Source of the DNA: Candidatus Bathyarchaeota archaeon
GTDB taxonomy: Archaea; Thermoproteota; Bathyarchaeia; Bathyarchaeales; Bathycorpusculaceae
Assembly: GCA_026014465.1 (NCBI GenBank)
Contig: JAOZID010000010.1
Span: 650,288 to 714,287, forward strand
Direction: 5' to 3'
DNA length: 64,000 bases
The translations under genes and the position numbers were made by a program. The notes beneath the pieces were generated by a model. That model was not told where the DNA came from, did not search any database, and was given only the letters and a program-made list of their open reading frames with translations. Below, one piece after another: positions 1-9,108 of this stretch; position 1 is the stretch's first letter; every line of letters starts with the position of its first letter.

Positions 1-439
1 CCATGATAACTGCTACGGTGCTGCCTGGCAATGTTATGCCCAAACTGGTGAATGCGGGTCCTAGCAGTCCTTTGGGCGCAAACGCTAACAGCAACGCTAC
101 ACCCGCCACGGCAGGAGGCAAGATAATGGGAAGGTCCATGAGGGTGTCTACTGCGGCTTTTCCAGGGAATTTGCGGTTTGCGAGCAGGTACGCGGTGGGT
201 ATGGCAAAGACAAAGGAGGCGGCGGTTGCGGCGGTGGAGGTTAAAAGCCCCAAGGCGAGGGCGTTGAGTATGGCGGGGTTTTGCAGGTACACGACGGTTT
301 GGGCAGGTTCCATACGCAGGAAAACCGCGACGATGGGCGTGGCGATGAACAGCACAAACGCTGTGATGAGGCTGCCTGAAACCACCAGCACCAGCTTGTT
401 TGAAACGCGGCTACCCACAGGAAACTTCAACTTTGCCAC
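1..439 (-). CDS. modB: Molybdate ABC transporter permease ModB/WtpB (partial)
   Basis: Inner-membrane permease that would move molybdate or tungstate delivered by the adjacent binding protein. I translated the minus strand by hand: a GTG at 439 is the first start after an in-frame TGA and opens about 146 residues that run off the left edge. Visible are an N-terminal membrane segment (LVLVVSGSLITAFVLF), a second hydrophobic block, and the ModB-type segment DLPIILPPAVAGVALLLAF, typical of the permease family. It follows modA by about 50 bp in the same direction, so it is probably the last visible gene of the nif operon; the ATPase ModC would lie further left. The plus-strand open frame over this stretch is a shadow. 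Confidence 0.88.
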   Translation of the reverse strand, partial: MAKLKFPVGSRVSNKLVLVVSGSLITAFVLFIATPIVAVFLRMEPAQTVVYLQNPAILNALALGLLTSTAATAASFVFAIPTAYLLANRKFPGKAAVDTLMDLPIILPPAVAGVALLLAFAPKGLLGPAFTSLGITLPGSTVAVIM

Positions 440-489
440 CCCAAGTCATAACCGAAACGGCAAACAGGCAAACTGTTGAGTTTGTGTCA

Positions 490-1380
490 TCAGGTTCCAA
501 ATCCAAACTTTTTCAGTTGCTCTTGTCCTTGGCTGGAGAGCCAGAAATCCACGTACGCAGAGGCTAAATCAGGCTTGCCAGTGCCGCCTATGACTGCTAA
601 GCCGTAGGTTCCCTGCGTGTTCACTTCGGCGGGTACTTGTATAACTTGAAGTTGCGAACCTGAAAGCCCCGCGTAAGCTGCATCAGACATAAAAGCCATA
701 CCTGCGTCGACGGTGCCCAAGTTGAGGGCGACTTTGCCCACTACGGCTTCTACGGTGGTTTCGTAGGAGACAACGTTGGATAGGAAGCGTTCTTTGTAGT
801 TTTCCCATTCTGCGCCGCGGTACTGGGGGCTGCTTTGGTTGCCCCAGGTGGAGTCGATTTTTGTTAGGGTGGTGTTGGTGTAGGTGCCTACTGGGATGGC
901 GGTGTCGGCTATGACGATGTTTACGTCTGGAGCGGCAAGGTCAAGCAGGCTGGTTATGTTTTTGGGGTTATCCTGAGGCGTTAGCACCGCTAGGGTGTTG
1001 GTAGTAAAGTTGTAGTATTGGTCGTTGTATAGGTAGCCTGATTCGCAGAGTTGCTTTGTCCATTTGAAATGCGCAGACAAGTAGACGTCTCCAGGGGAGC
1101 CTGCGAGGATTTGCTGGTAGAGGCTGTTGGAACTGCAGGAGTTGAAGATTATTTTGCAGTTATGCTTCGCTTCGAAGTCTTCGCGGGCGTCTTCAACCAT
1201 GTTAAACAAGCTGGCAGCAACAAAAACCCGCAGCTCCACCGCAGACTCAGGCTCAGACGACCCCGTCGGCGAATCCTCAGGGCTAGGTGCGGCAAGCAAA
1301 TCCGCGTAACCCGCATACAAGCTCAACCCAAACACCGCCGCAGCCAAACAGCAATACATCAGTACATGCTTCTTGTTCAT
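490..1380 (-). CDS. modA: Molybdate-binding periplasmic-type protein ModA/WtpA
   Basis: Extracytoplasmic solute-binding protein for molybdate/tungstate feeding ModB. The N-terminus has a hydrophobic signal segment (VLMYCCLAAAVFGLSLYAGY), then a Ser/Pro/Glu-rich linker and a type-2 periplasmic-binding fold with family motifs VFVAASL and SSNSLYQQI near the start of the mature part and AVIGGTGKPDLASAYVDFWL near the end. Two starts are possible: GTG at 1389, directly after the upstream stop, or ATG at 1380. I prefer ATG 1380 (296 residues) because GGTGAG lies 4 nt before it. Co-transcription with nif genes suggests that molybdenum supply is tied to nitrogenase synthesis; this points to a Mo enzyme but does not prove it. 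Confidence 0.88.
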   Translation of the reverse strand: MNKKHVLMYCCLAAAVFGLSLYAGYADLLAAPSPEDSPTGSSEPESAVELRVFVAASLFNMVEDAREDFEAKHNCKIIFNSCSSNSLYQQILAGSPGDVYLSAHFKWTKQLCESGYLYNDQYYNFTTNTLAVLTPQDNPKNITSLLDLAAPDVNIVIADTAIPVGTYTNTTLTKIDSTWGNQSSPQYRGAEWENYKERFLSNVVSYETTVEAVVGKVALNLGTVDAGMAFMSDAAYAGLSGSQLQVIQVPAEVNTQGTYGLAVIGGTGKPDLASAYVDFWLSSQGQEQLKKFGFGT

Positions 1381-1389
1381 TCTACTCAC

Positions 1390-2658
1390 CTACGCGGGTA
1401 TGTCCATGCGCAAATCTGCGGCTGCTGCGCTCTCGCGGTTCTCGCTGCGGGGCAGTAAGCTAAGGTTTTGGAGGATTTTTTTGAATTCTTCTTCTTTGAG
1501 GGATTCGCGTTTGCCGTTTGCGTAGATTGCTTTGACTTCGCGAACAACGGCGGCTAGGGTTTCGTTGTTGGGGTAGTTGCCTGTGACTTCAATGATTTTG
1601 TGTTTGATTATGCCTTTGCCTGATTGTTTGCCTATGGTTAGGTGCCGTGTGTTACCGACTAGTTCGGGTGGGTAGGGTTCGTAGGTCCAGGGGTTGCTTA
1701 GGACGCCGTAGGTGTGTATGCCTGATTCGTGGGTGAAGCCGTATTCGCCTACGATGGCTTTGTTTGAGGGAACCACAAAGCCTGTGGCTTGGCTGATGAA
1801 GTCGGCGATTTGCTTGAATTTCTGGGTTTTGCCCTCGTATTTTTTGACGCCATAATGCAAGTACAAGTTAAGCAGGATTTTCTCGGTTTCCGCGTTTCCC
1901 GCGCGCTCGCCAATGCCCAGATACGTCGTGTTAATGTAAATCTTATCCCACAGACCCGAAGCCGCCCGAACCGCCGCCAACGTATTTGCTACGGCGTTGC
2001 CAAAGTCATCGTGCATGTGAATCTCCAAAGCCTCGATGCGTGTTTCTTTTTTGAGGGCTTTGATTTTCGCGGGAATTCCAATTGGCAAGGGCGCGTCGGC
2101 TTCGGGGAGTCCAATTCCGACGGTGTCGCAGACTCTGTAGCATTTTGCTCCTGCATCTGCCATGGCGTTAACGAATTTTTTCTCAAAGTTCCAGTCTGCG
2201 CGGGTGCCGTCTTCGCCGTGTATGAACGTTCGCAAACCATGCGTTTTAGCTGCGTACTCCACCACGTCCACCGCGTTTGCCATGAGTTCTTCGTCGGTTT
2301 TGTTTCTCCATTTCGACCGCAAATGAAGATAGGAAACTGGATGCGAAATGCCAACCTCTTCAAACCCCATGTCTATGGCGCTGTCTATGTCGTCTTTGAG
2401 GCATCGGCACCAACCCGCGATTTGGCAAGGCAACTTTAGGTCCAAGATGAGTTTGGCGGCTTGCTTGTCAGGCTCTTGATAATGAAACAGCTCCAAGCGT
2501 TCCGCGCCTATGTCGCAAAGCAACTGCGCAATCTTTGCGGCGTCAAGGGGCTTTATGGCTATGCCTGGCATTTGAGCGCCGTCGCGAAGGGTAGTGTCGT
2601 CGATGATGGGGTCGGTTTGGAGGCGGGGCATTTTGAAGAAAAAATCATCCAGTTTCAT
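1390..2658 (-). CDS. nifV: Homocitrate synthase-type enzyme (NifV/AksA family)
   Basis: Member of the DRE-TIM acyltransferase family that condenses acetyl-CoA with a 2-oxo acid; in a nif operon the expected product is R-homocitrate, the organic ligand of FeMo-cofactor. The 422 residues carry DTTLRDGAQ near the N-terminus (catalytic Arg/Asp), the metal-binding HMHDD segment mid-protein, and GIGERAGN, all family signatures, followed by a C-terminal HESGIHTYG and a TIGKQSGKG segment. It starts 11 bp after nifK with a GG(T)AGGCGG-like ribosome site. Isopropylmalate or AksA-type homocitrate function cannot be excluded by sequence alone; the operon context is the main reason for the NifV call. Confidence 0.85.
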   Translation of the reverse strand: MKLDDFFFKMPRLQTDPIIDDTTLRDGAQMPGIAIKPLDAAKIAQLLCDIGAERLELFHYQEPDKQAAKLILDLKLPCQIAGWCRCLKDDIDSAIDMGFEEVGISHPVSYLHLRSKWRNKTDEELMANAVDVVEYAAKTHGLRTFIHGEDGTRADWNFEKKFVNAMADAGAKCYRVCDTVGIGLPEADAPLPIGIPAKIKALKKETRIEALEIHMHDDFGNAVANTLAAVRAASGLWDKIYINTTYLGIGERAGNAETEKILLNLYLHYGVKKYEGKTQKFKQIADFISQATGFVVPSNKAIVGEYGFTHESGIHTYGVLSNPWTYEPYPPELVGNTRHLTIGKQSGKGIIKHKIIEVTGNYPNNETLAAVVREVKAIYANGKRESLKEEEFKKILQNLSLLPRSENRESAAAADLRMDIPA

Positions 2659-2669
2659 CAGAGTGCCGC

Positions 2670-4007
2670 CTACCGTTTCTCTTGAGCATCCAAAGTGATG
2701 TTTACCATCTCATCTAGCAGTTGTGTGGCGCCTTTGTATCCGACTATGCTTTTGCGTTGGTAGCCGTAGCGGTCGCTTTGGGGGAAGCCTACGCGGACAA
2801 GTGGGATTTTTTCGTCGCGGGCTATGTATTTGCCTTTGGAGTCGCCGATGATTAGGTCAACTGGGGTTTGTTTGATTTGCTGGTGCAGGTCGTAGAGGTC
2901 GCCGCCGATGGTTATGTTGAGTTCGTCAAGGTTTGCTTCGTACTGCTGGGCGATGGCTTGTATATCCTCTGGGAACGTAGTCTTCTCAAGCGTTGTGAGC
3001 ACATGCATGGGTTTCATGCCCAACTCGTAAACAAACCGCGTCAACGCCGTAACGATGTCAGGGTCTCCAAAGATTGCAACCTTGCTGCCAAAGATTATTT
3101 GGTTCGAATCTACTATAGCGTCTATGAGTACGTCGCGCTCGTCCTGCAAGGTGTCGGGGACGGTTTTGCCTGTCAGCTTGGAAACCGTGTTTAGGAACGC
3201 TTCAGTGTTCTCAATACCCACAGGCAAAGCGCCTAGGAAAGCGGGTACGCCATATTTTTCCTCCAAATACTTGGCGCCTGCTTGACCTTCATGCTTGCAC
3301 ATGGTTATGGTTCCCAAAGAGTTTGAGCAATCCGCAATTTCTTCTACGGTGGTTCCGCCTGGTGGGAAGTGGGGCTTGGGCAACCGTAGCGGCGCGTTAA
3401 GCGTCTGAGAAATATCTGTCAAGTAAATGGCTTCAACGCTCATTTCTTTGAGCATGCGTTTGATGTCTACGATGTCGCCTGGGTTTATCATGCCGGGTAT
3501 GATGTTGATTTTGCCGTTTGGTTGTGTTTTGTCTTGGGCAAGCTGTGCGACTAAGGATTTTATGGCGTTGTCGTAACCTACGACGTGGGTGCCTACATAG
3601 CTGGGGGTGTTGACGGTTACGATTTTGGTGCTGTCATCGAGCTTGTTTTCTGCTTTGTAAGTTTTGACTATGCCTTGGATGTCATCGCCTGTGGTTTCGC
3701 TAAGGCACGTAGTCATTAGGGTTATGAGTTTGGGGTGTTGGCGCTCGATGATGTTGCCTAGTGCTTGTTTGATGTTTGCAGCGCCGCCAAATATCGTGGC
3801 TTTTTCGTGTAGCGAGGTAATGGCGACCTCTATAGGTTCTCGGAAATGCCGCGCCATCAGGTTACGCGGATACGTCGAGCAGCCCTGCGAGCCGTTCACC
3901 AACGGAACACTGCTATGCACGCCCAAAGCCGCCCAAATAGCCCCAATTGGCTGACACATCTTTGGCGGGTTAATAGCAACGCTTTTCTGGCTCTTAATAA
4001 CCGTCAT
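2670..4007 (-). CDS. nifK: Nitrogenase beta subunit-like protein NifK
   Basis: Beta subunit of the dinitrogenase heterotetramer. P-cluster ligands can be assigned: Cys18 (KMCQP), Cys43 (GSQGC), Cys101 (TTCLSE), with Ser136 in TPSYVGTH at the position of the redox-switchable serine. At 445 residues it lacks the long N-terminal extension of proteobacterial NifK, as do the Anf/Vnf and many archaeal forms. Its ATG directly follows the nifD stop, implying translational coupling. No delta-subunit gene (anfG/vnfG) separates it from nifD. A NifN role is less likely because the only partner present is a catalytic-type NifD. Confidence 0.9.
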   Translation of the reverse strand: MTVIKSQKSVAINPPKMCQPIGAIWAALGVHSSVPLVNGSQGCSTYPRNLMARHFREPIEVAITSLHEKATIFGGAANIKQALGNIIERQHPKLITLMTTCLSETTGDDIQGIVKTYKAENKLDDSTKIVTVNTPSYVGTHVVGYDNAIKSLVAQLAQDKTQPNGKINIIPGMINPGDIVDIKRMLKEMSVEAIYLTDISQTLNAPLRLPKPHFPPGGTTVEEIADCSNSLGTITMCKHEGQAGAKYLEEKYGVPAFLGALPVGIENTEAFLNTVSKLTGKTVPDTLQDERDVLIDAIVDSNQIIFGSKVAIFGDPDIVTALTRFVYELGMKPMHVLTTLEKTTFPEDIQAIAQQYEANLDELNITIGGDLYDLHQQIKQTPVDLIIGDSKGKYIARDEKIPLVRVGFPQSDRYGYQRKSIVGYKGATQLLDEMVNITLDAQEKR

Positions 4008-5432
4008 CTACTGCGCAACCTCCACTGCTGGGGCTGTTTCTGCGGGTGCTTCTTGGGGTTCTTGGGGTTCTTTGCGCACGAACTTCCATGCGGGTGCGTA
4101 GAGGGCTTTGTAGATGTCTTCTGCGAATTTGACTAAGCCTTTGAAGACCATGTAGCCGCCGCTGCTCTCATAGTTGTGTCCGTTAAGGAAGGGTACGCCA
4201 AATTTGTGGGCGAGGTACTTTTCTTTCATGCCTGAGATGAACAGGTCGGGTTTGTATTTGCGCATGGCTTCTTCAAGTTCAGGCGCGTTGGGGTTGTCGA
4301 TAACGAGGGTTCCGTGGCGGCAGCGTTTCACAATTTTTTCGTAGTCATCCTCATGCCCAAAAGTGGTTGCGGCAACGACGATTTGCATGCCCAACTCCTC
4401 CATCGGCTGTGCCCAGTGCCAACTACGCGGACCACCCTGATACACCATCACCTTTTTGCCCTTAAATTTCTCCTTGTAGAAGTCTATGGCGGGTTTTATT
4501 TCGGCGATTTCCTCAGCTATGACTTGCTCGGCTTTTTCTTCTAGTCCAAAGAACTTGGCGATTTTGCGCAGGTCGTTGGCGGTTTGTTCTATGCCGTAGA
4601 GGTCAACTTCCATAAAGGGGGTTCCGTATTTTTCTTGCATCATTTCGGCTATGTATTTTGCTGAGCGGGCGCAGCGTATGACGTTTAGTTTGGCTTCGTG
4701 CATTTTGGCTATGTCATGTATGGATGCGTCGCCTGTGAAGGTGCACACTACGCGCAGCCCAACTTTTTCGAGTAGCGAGAGGATTAGCCAGTCGTCGCCT
4801 TTGATGTTGTATTCGCCGACAAGGTTTATGTCGTAGGGGGTTTTTTCGGTGAGTTCTTCGGTGCCAACGACAGTGTCGAAGAGCACTTGGTTTCCTATGT
4901 GGTGCCCTAGGCTTTGGCTTACGCCTCTAAAGCCGGGGCAGTTGAATGCGACTACGGGTTTGCCTATGGCTTTGCTTGCACGCTTCGCCACCGCTTCAAT
5001 ATCGTCTCCGATTAGCCCTGCAACGCAGGTCGCGTACACGAAAACGCCCTGTGCTTGGGGGAAGGCTTTGCTAGATTCCAAGATGGCGTCGTAGAGTTTT
5101 TTTTCGCCTCCAAAGACAATGTTTGACTCGCGCAGGTCTGTGGAGAAAATGTTTGCTAAGTGGAAGTCGGTTCCTTTCGCTATGTGCTGTCGCGTGCCCC
5201 ATGTATAGTAGGCGCATCCGATGGGTCCATGCTGGAGGTGAATCACGTCTTTTACTGGTCCTCCAACTACGCCCCTGCATCCTGCGTAGGTGCAGCCCCT
5301 CTCAGTTATGTCTCCGGGGATGGTGCTTATGTTGCACGCTGGAATCGCAAATTCGTCGCTTTCATGTTTTAGGTATATGTGTTTTTTTCTTTCCGGTACA
5401 GTTTTATCACATTCAGGTAAAACAAACGGCAT
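4008..5432 (-). CDS. nifD: Nitrogenase alpha subunit-like protein NifD
   Basis: Alpha subunit of the catalytic component that holds the iron-sulfur cofactor where N2 is reduced. The 474 residues retain the P-cluster cysteines (Cys47, Cys73, Cys136), the substrate-site pair Gln173 and His177 (VSQSLGHH), and both cofactor anchors, Cys254 (NVIRCARS) and His419 (NGHNY). The last two argue against NifE. The N-terminus (MPFVLPECDK, then PERKKHIYLK) and GGPRSWHW near 333-340 look closer to VnfD/AnfD than to classical NifD, yet no G subunit is encoded. A tail of about 24 Pro/Glu/Ala-rich residues (451-474) extends past the normal end. The ATG abuts the nifB stop, with GAGGTGA inside nifB as ribosome site. 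Confidence 0.92.
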   Translation of the reverse strand: MPFVLPECDKTVPERKKHIYLKHESDEFAIPACNISTIPGDITERGCTYAGCRGVVGGPVKDVIHLQHGPIGCAYYTWGTRQHIAKGTDFHLANIFSTDLRESNIVFGGEKKLYDAILESSKAFPQAQGVFVYATCVAGLIGDDIEAVAKRASKAIGKPVVAFNCPGFRGVSQSLGHHIGNQVLFDTVVGTEELTEKTPYDINLVGEYNIKGDDWLILSLLEKVGLRVVCTFTGDASIHDIAKMHEAKLNVIRCARSAKYIAEMMQEKYGTPFMEVDLYGIEQTANDLRKIAKFFGLEEKAEQVIAEEIAEIKPAIDFYKEKFKGKKVMVYQGGPRSWHWAQPMEELGMQIVVAATTFGHEDDYEKIVKRCRHGTLVIDNPNAPELEEAMRKYKPDLFISGMKEKYLAHKFGVPFLNGHNYESSGGYMVFKGLVKFAEDIYKALYAPAWKFVRKEPQEPQEAPAETAPAVEVAQ

Positions 5433-6341
5433 CTAGTTCACCTCAACTTTTTTGTAACTATCCAGTTTACTGCAAGGTGACCCGCAGGAATCGCCTGGTA
5501 CGCCCACAGCGTCTGCTCGGCATTGCATGCAGTTGCGGAACTGAAACAGCGTCCCCTCACACGCATCACGAGCACTCTTTAGCTCCTGCATAGACGGCGC
5601 GGGCACATCTGCAAATTTTGCCTGTGGAATCAAAGGCATAATATTCATCACGTACGCGCCTCGCTTCTTGACTTCCTCTGCCACCGCAGTCAAATGCTTA
5701 GAGTTCACGCCGGGAATGTAGACCGAGTTGACTTTGACGATAAAGCCTGCCTCAACGGCGCCGCTAAGCCCTTCCAGCTGGTTCTTGCTCAAAACCTCAA
5801 AGGCTTCTTTTCCGCGCAGCACCTTGCCGCCAAAGTTTACAAACGAGTAGATTTGAGCGCCTATGTCTGGGTCTATGGCGTTGATGGTTATGGTGAGCGT
5901 GGTTAAGTCGACGTCTTTTAGGCGCTGGAGTTTTTGAGGTAGTAGTAAGCCGTTGGTTGAAAGGCAACGTTTTAGGTGGGGGAACTCTTTTTGTACAAGC
6001 GCCAAAGTCTCAAAAGTTGCCTCGCTGCTCAAAGGTTCTCCTGGTCCTGCAATTCCCACCACGCGAATCCGCGGCTCCGCCTTGATGGCGCATCGAACCC
6101 GCTCTATTGCTTGCTGGGGCGTGATGATTTTGCTGGTTATGCCTGGTTTACTTTCGTTGACACAGTCGAATTTGCGTACACAATAGTTGCAGCCTATGTT
6201 GCAGCCTGCTACGACAGGGAGATGAACCCTGCCGAACTTGAAATGCGCCCCCTCCCCATAACACGGGTGCTCCTTCACTTTTTGTGCACGGCTTTTTTGA
6301 CGTCTCTCGTATTCTAACTGCGCAATTACACTGTTTTGCAT
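5433..6341 (-). CDS. nifB: Nitrogenase cofactor biosynthesis radical SAM protein NifB
   Basis: Radical SAM enzyme that fuses two 4Fe-4S units with a carbide and sulfur into NifB-co, the precursor of all nitrogenase cofactors. The 302 residues show HPC (Cys27) and the SAM cluster motif CNIGCNYC (Cys47, Cys51, Cys54). A C-terminal C-x2-C pair (Cys271, Cys274, in FRNCMQCRADAVG) supplies auxiliary cluster ligands. There is no fused NifX domain, as usual in archaea. It lies 10 bp after nifH and is flush with nifD, an unusual position: many archaeal operons have nifI1-nifI2 here. Presence of NifB in the operon strongly supports a true nitrogenase rather than an F430 or chlorophyll reductase homologue. 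Confidence 0.93.
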   Translation of the reverse strand: MQNSVIAQLEYERRQKSRAQKVKEHPCYGEGAHFKFGRVHLPVVAGCNIGCNYCVRKFDCVNESKPGITSKIITPQQAIERVRCAIKAEPRIRVVGIAGPGEPLSSEATFETLALVQKEFPHLKRCLSTNGLLLPQKLQRLKDVDLTTLTITINAIDPDIGAQIYSFVNFGGKVLRGKEAFEVLSKNQLEGLSGAVEAGFIVKVNSVYIPGVNSKHLTAVAEEVKKRGAYVMNIMPLIPQAKFADVPAPSMQELKSARDACEGTLFQFRNCMQCRADAVGVPGDSCGSPCSKLDSYKKVEVN

Positions 6342-6350
6342 CTTTCACAC

Positions 6351-7184
<834 letters not shown>

Positions 7185-7204
7185 TTAACTTAGGACAACC
7201 TTTT

Positions 7205-7303
7205 GGCATTTAAAAAACTATTTGTGAATTATTCACAACTGTGCATAATTTATGCAAAATCTCTAATGAATGTTTGTCCAAATTCTATAAATATGAACAA
7301 ACA
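7205..7303 (-). promoter_or_regulatory. nif operon promoter region with three inverted repeats
   Basis: Read on the minus strand, a TATA-like ATTTATAG lies at about 7284-7293 and a second candidate (TTTTTTAAATG) at about 7208-7219. Two perfect palindromes follow the first TATA: TGCATAA-T-TTATGCA at 7242-7256 and TTGTGAA-TTA-TTCACAA at 7222-7238. A longer imperfect repeat with arms TGTTTGT (7271-7277) and ACAAACA (7297-7303) brackets the TATA box. These positions fit operators that block or recruit polymerase. The methanogen NrpR half-sites GGAA/TTCC in that spacing were not seen, so the regulator is unknown. Confidence 0.6.
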
Positions 7304-7435
7304 TATAGTTTTAGCGCCGTTATGGTTTGCATTTGTTTAATCAACATGCGGAAACGGTTTTATTTCCGATTGCATTACTTGTTACTCCCAAAAACGCAAT
7401 TACGCCCCAAATCCCGCAACAAAAAACAGCTTCCA

Positions 7436-8044
7436 CTATTTTTTCTGGGTCAAAGTCTCCAAGAGCAACGCCTTTAGCGGTTCTAGCCCGATGCTTCGGT
7501 TTTCCAAAACCTCAAGTCCCGTCTCAAGCTTCTCTGCATCCGCCAGATTCTTCTTTGCCTGCCCCAAAGTGTCCAAAAGCACAATCCCCTTAAGACCCGA
7601 AAACATTTGCCCAAACGTCTCCTTGCCCATTTCCTGTTGAAGCTTGTCTTTGAACTGCAAAAAGAAGTCAGTCATGCCTGGATACAAAAACAAGACTTCT
7701 TGGTTGGGGTCAACTTCTAAGACTTTGCCTTTGCCGCCTAACAGAGCATCTGCACAGTTGCGGGCATCCACCTTAACCACGCCAAACTCATCCGCAAGCC
7801 TTTTCATCTCGCTGTCGCCTCCAAGACACAAATCCCCATAAACCAGAACCATCCGCCCCCCGCAGCGTTCCCGAATCTTCGTCAAAGCTTGCCGTAGATT
7901 CTTTTCCAGCAAACCAAAATCCACATGGAAATACTTCTCAACAAAAACCAAATCCACATCCAAATCACCCTGCAAAACCAACTGCTCCAACTCCGCCTGC
8001 AACACACTACAAGAAACCACACACGGCTTCACCGCCCCAACCAT
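7436..8044 (-). CDS. DUF1638 family protein
   Basis: About 202 residues beginning MVGAVKPCVVSC. Conserved-looking features are an early Cys pair (KPCVVSCSV), LVYGDLCLGG near the middle and LFLYPGMTDFF, which match my memory of DUF1638, a family often found near corrinoid methyltransferases in methanogens and acetogens; its biochemical role is unknown to me. Start choice is open between GTG 8053 and ATG 8044; GGTG seven bases before favours 8044. It lies in the same direction as the nif operon, but 266 bp with their own promoter separate it from nifH, so a shared transcript is uncertain. Confidence 0.65.
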   Translation of the reverse strand: MVGAVKPCVVSCSVLQAELEQLVLQGDLDVDLVFVEKYFHVDFGLLEKNLRQALTKIRERCGGRMVLVYGDLCLGGDSEMKRLADEFGVVKVDARNCADALLGGKGKVLEVDPNQEVLFLYPGMTDFFLQFKDKLQQEMGKETFGQMFSGLKGIVLLDTLGQAKKNLADAEKLETGLEVLENRSIGLEPLKALLLETLTQKK

Positions 8045-8128
8045 AACAAGCACCGTCTTTCTGTAACTTTGTTTACAGCCTATTTGTCTTTTCCCAAACC
8101 CTTGTGCGCAAACTGCTTTGCCTGTGGG

Positions 8129-9022
8129 TTATAGGAAGTATTGGAGTATGATGGATATGGAGTAGCTAAGTAGGGCGAGGTGGAATAGGGGGAGGGCTTT
8201 GAGGGCGATGGCGGCGTTTTTTGTTTTGAGTATGAGGTAGTTACCTGCAGCGATGAGCGTTAAGCCTATTGTGAAGCCTGCGAGTGCGACCCACCCCAAG
8301 ACGCTTAAGAACGCTATAGCAGCTGCGGCGTGGGCGATGCTAAAGCCCAGTATCCAGTACACCGCGTTTTTGGTGCCGTACATGACAGGTATTGTTTGCA
8401 TGTCTTTGGCTTGGTCGTTGGCGGTGTCGATTAGGTCGTTTACGCCCAGATGAGCCTGAGCCAGCGGGTAGAAGAACACGGCGAAAAGCAAAACTGGCAA
8501 ATCAAAGCTTCCAAGACACAGGTATCCTGCAACGGGGAAAAGCGTGAAGTCTATGCGCCCCAGCAGTTGGGCTAAGGGGAAGCGTTGGCTGCGTTTTCTG
8601 ATTTGATAAAAGACTTCCAAGCTGTAACAGAAGACCATGATACCCACGACGTAAAACGCGTTAGGCAGAGGCAGGGTGAAGATTAGGGCGGTGGTTAGGG
8701 CAACTAGCACAAAGAAGAGCACAACTGCGTTTTGTTTTGAAATCATGCCTTCGGAGATGGGGCGCCGCCCAAAGACCCTCCAGTACTTAGTTAGTTTGTC
8801 AGCTTCAACTTCTTTGCGGTCGATGCTGCTGTCCACAATATCATTCAAGATTAAGCCTGCTTCAAAACCGATAAACCCGATAAGCACGGCCTTGAGAACC
8901 AAAAACCACGAAAACCCCGCGTAATGCTGGAAAGCAAGAAACAGCCCCGCACTAAAAAGAGTCGGCCAAACAAAAAAGAAATGCAGCCGCATAAGATCAA
9001 CATACGCTTTTATTGTCTGCAT
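8129..9022 (-). CDS. UbiA-family prenyltransferase
   Basis: Membrane enzyme that transfers an isoprenoid chain to an acceptor (lipid glycerol phosphate, quinone ring or heme-type substrates). Eight to nine hydrophobic segments span the roughly 297 residues. The two Asp-rich Mg/diphosphate motifs are visible: NDIVDSSID in the first third and NDLIDTANDQAKD in the second half. ATG 9022 is preceded closely by GGGAG, better than the upstream TTG. It is divergent from a second UbiA member at 9109, and a third lies at 23262. The acceptor cannot be read from sequence. Confidence 0.85.
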   Translation of the reverse strand: MQTIKAYVDLMRLHFFFVWPTLFSAGLFLAFQHYAGFSWFLVLKAVLIGFIGFEAGLILNDIVDSSIDRKEVEADKLTKYWRVFGRRPISEGMISKQNAVVLFFVLVALTTALIFTLPLPNAFYVVGIMVFCYSLEVFYQIRKRSQRFPLAQLLGRIDFTLFPVAGYLCLGSFDLPVLLFAVFFYPLAQAHLGVNDLIDTANDQAKDMQTIPVMYGTKNAVYWILGFSIAHAAAAIAFLSVLGWVALAGFTIGLTLIAAGNYLILKTKNAAIALKALPLFHLALLSYSISIILQYFL

Positions 9023-9108
9023 CTTGCTCCCCAAGGCTTTGCTGTGCTAAGCAGGTTTAAATAAATAAGCTCTTCGCATACTTAATCAAGAAAAGGTGAA
9101 ACACCCCC
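9023..9108. promoter_or_regulatory. Divergent promoter between two UbiA genes
   Basis: Only 86 bp separates the two opposite starts. For the rightward gene a TATA-like TTTAAATAAATA is at 9056-9067 and AGGTGA lies about ten bases before the ATG at 9109. The leftward gene has GGGAG just before its ATG at 9022. The same A/T block may serve both directions. Confidence 0.5.

Noticed and set aside
3-479. Plus-strand open frame of 158 codons at the left edge
   Set aside because: The minus strand over the same stretch encodes a clear ModB permease; the plus frame has no recognisable motif.
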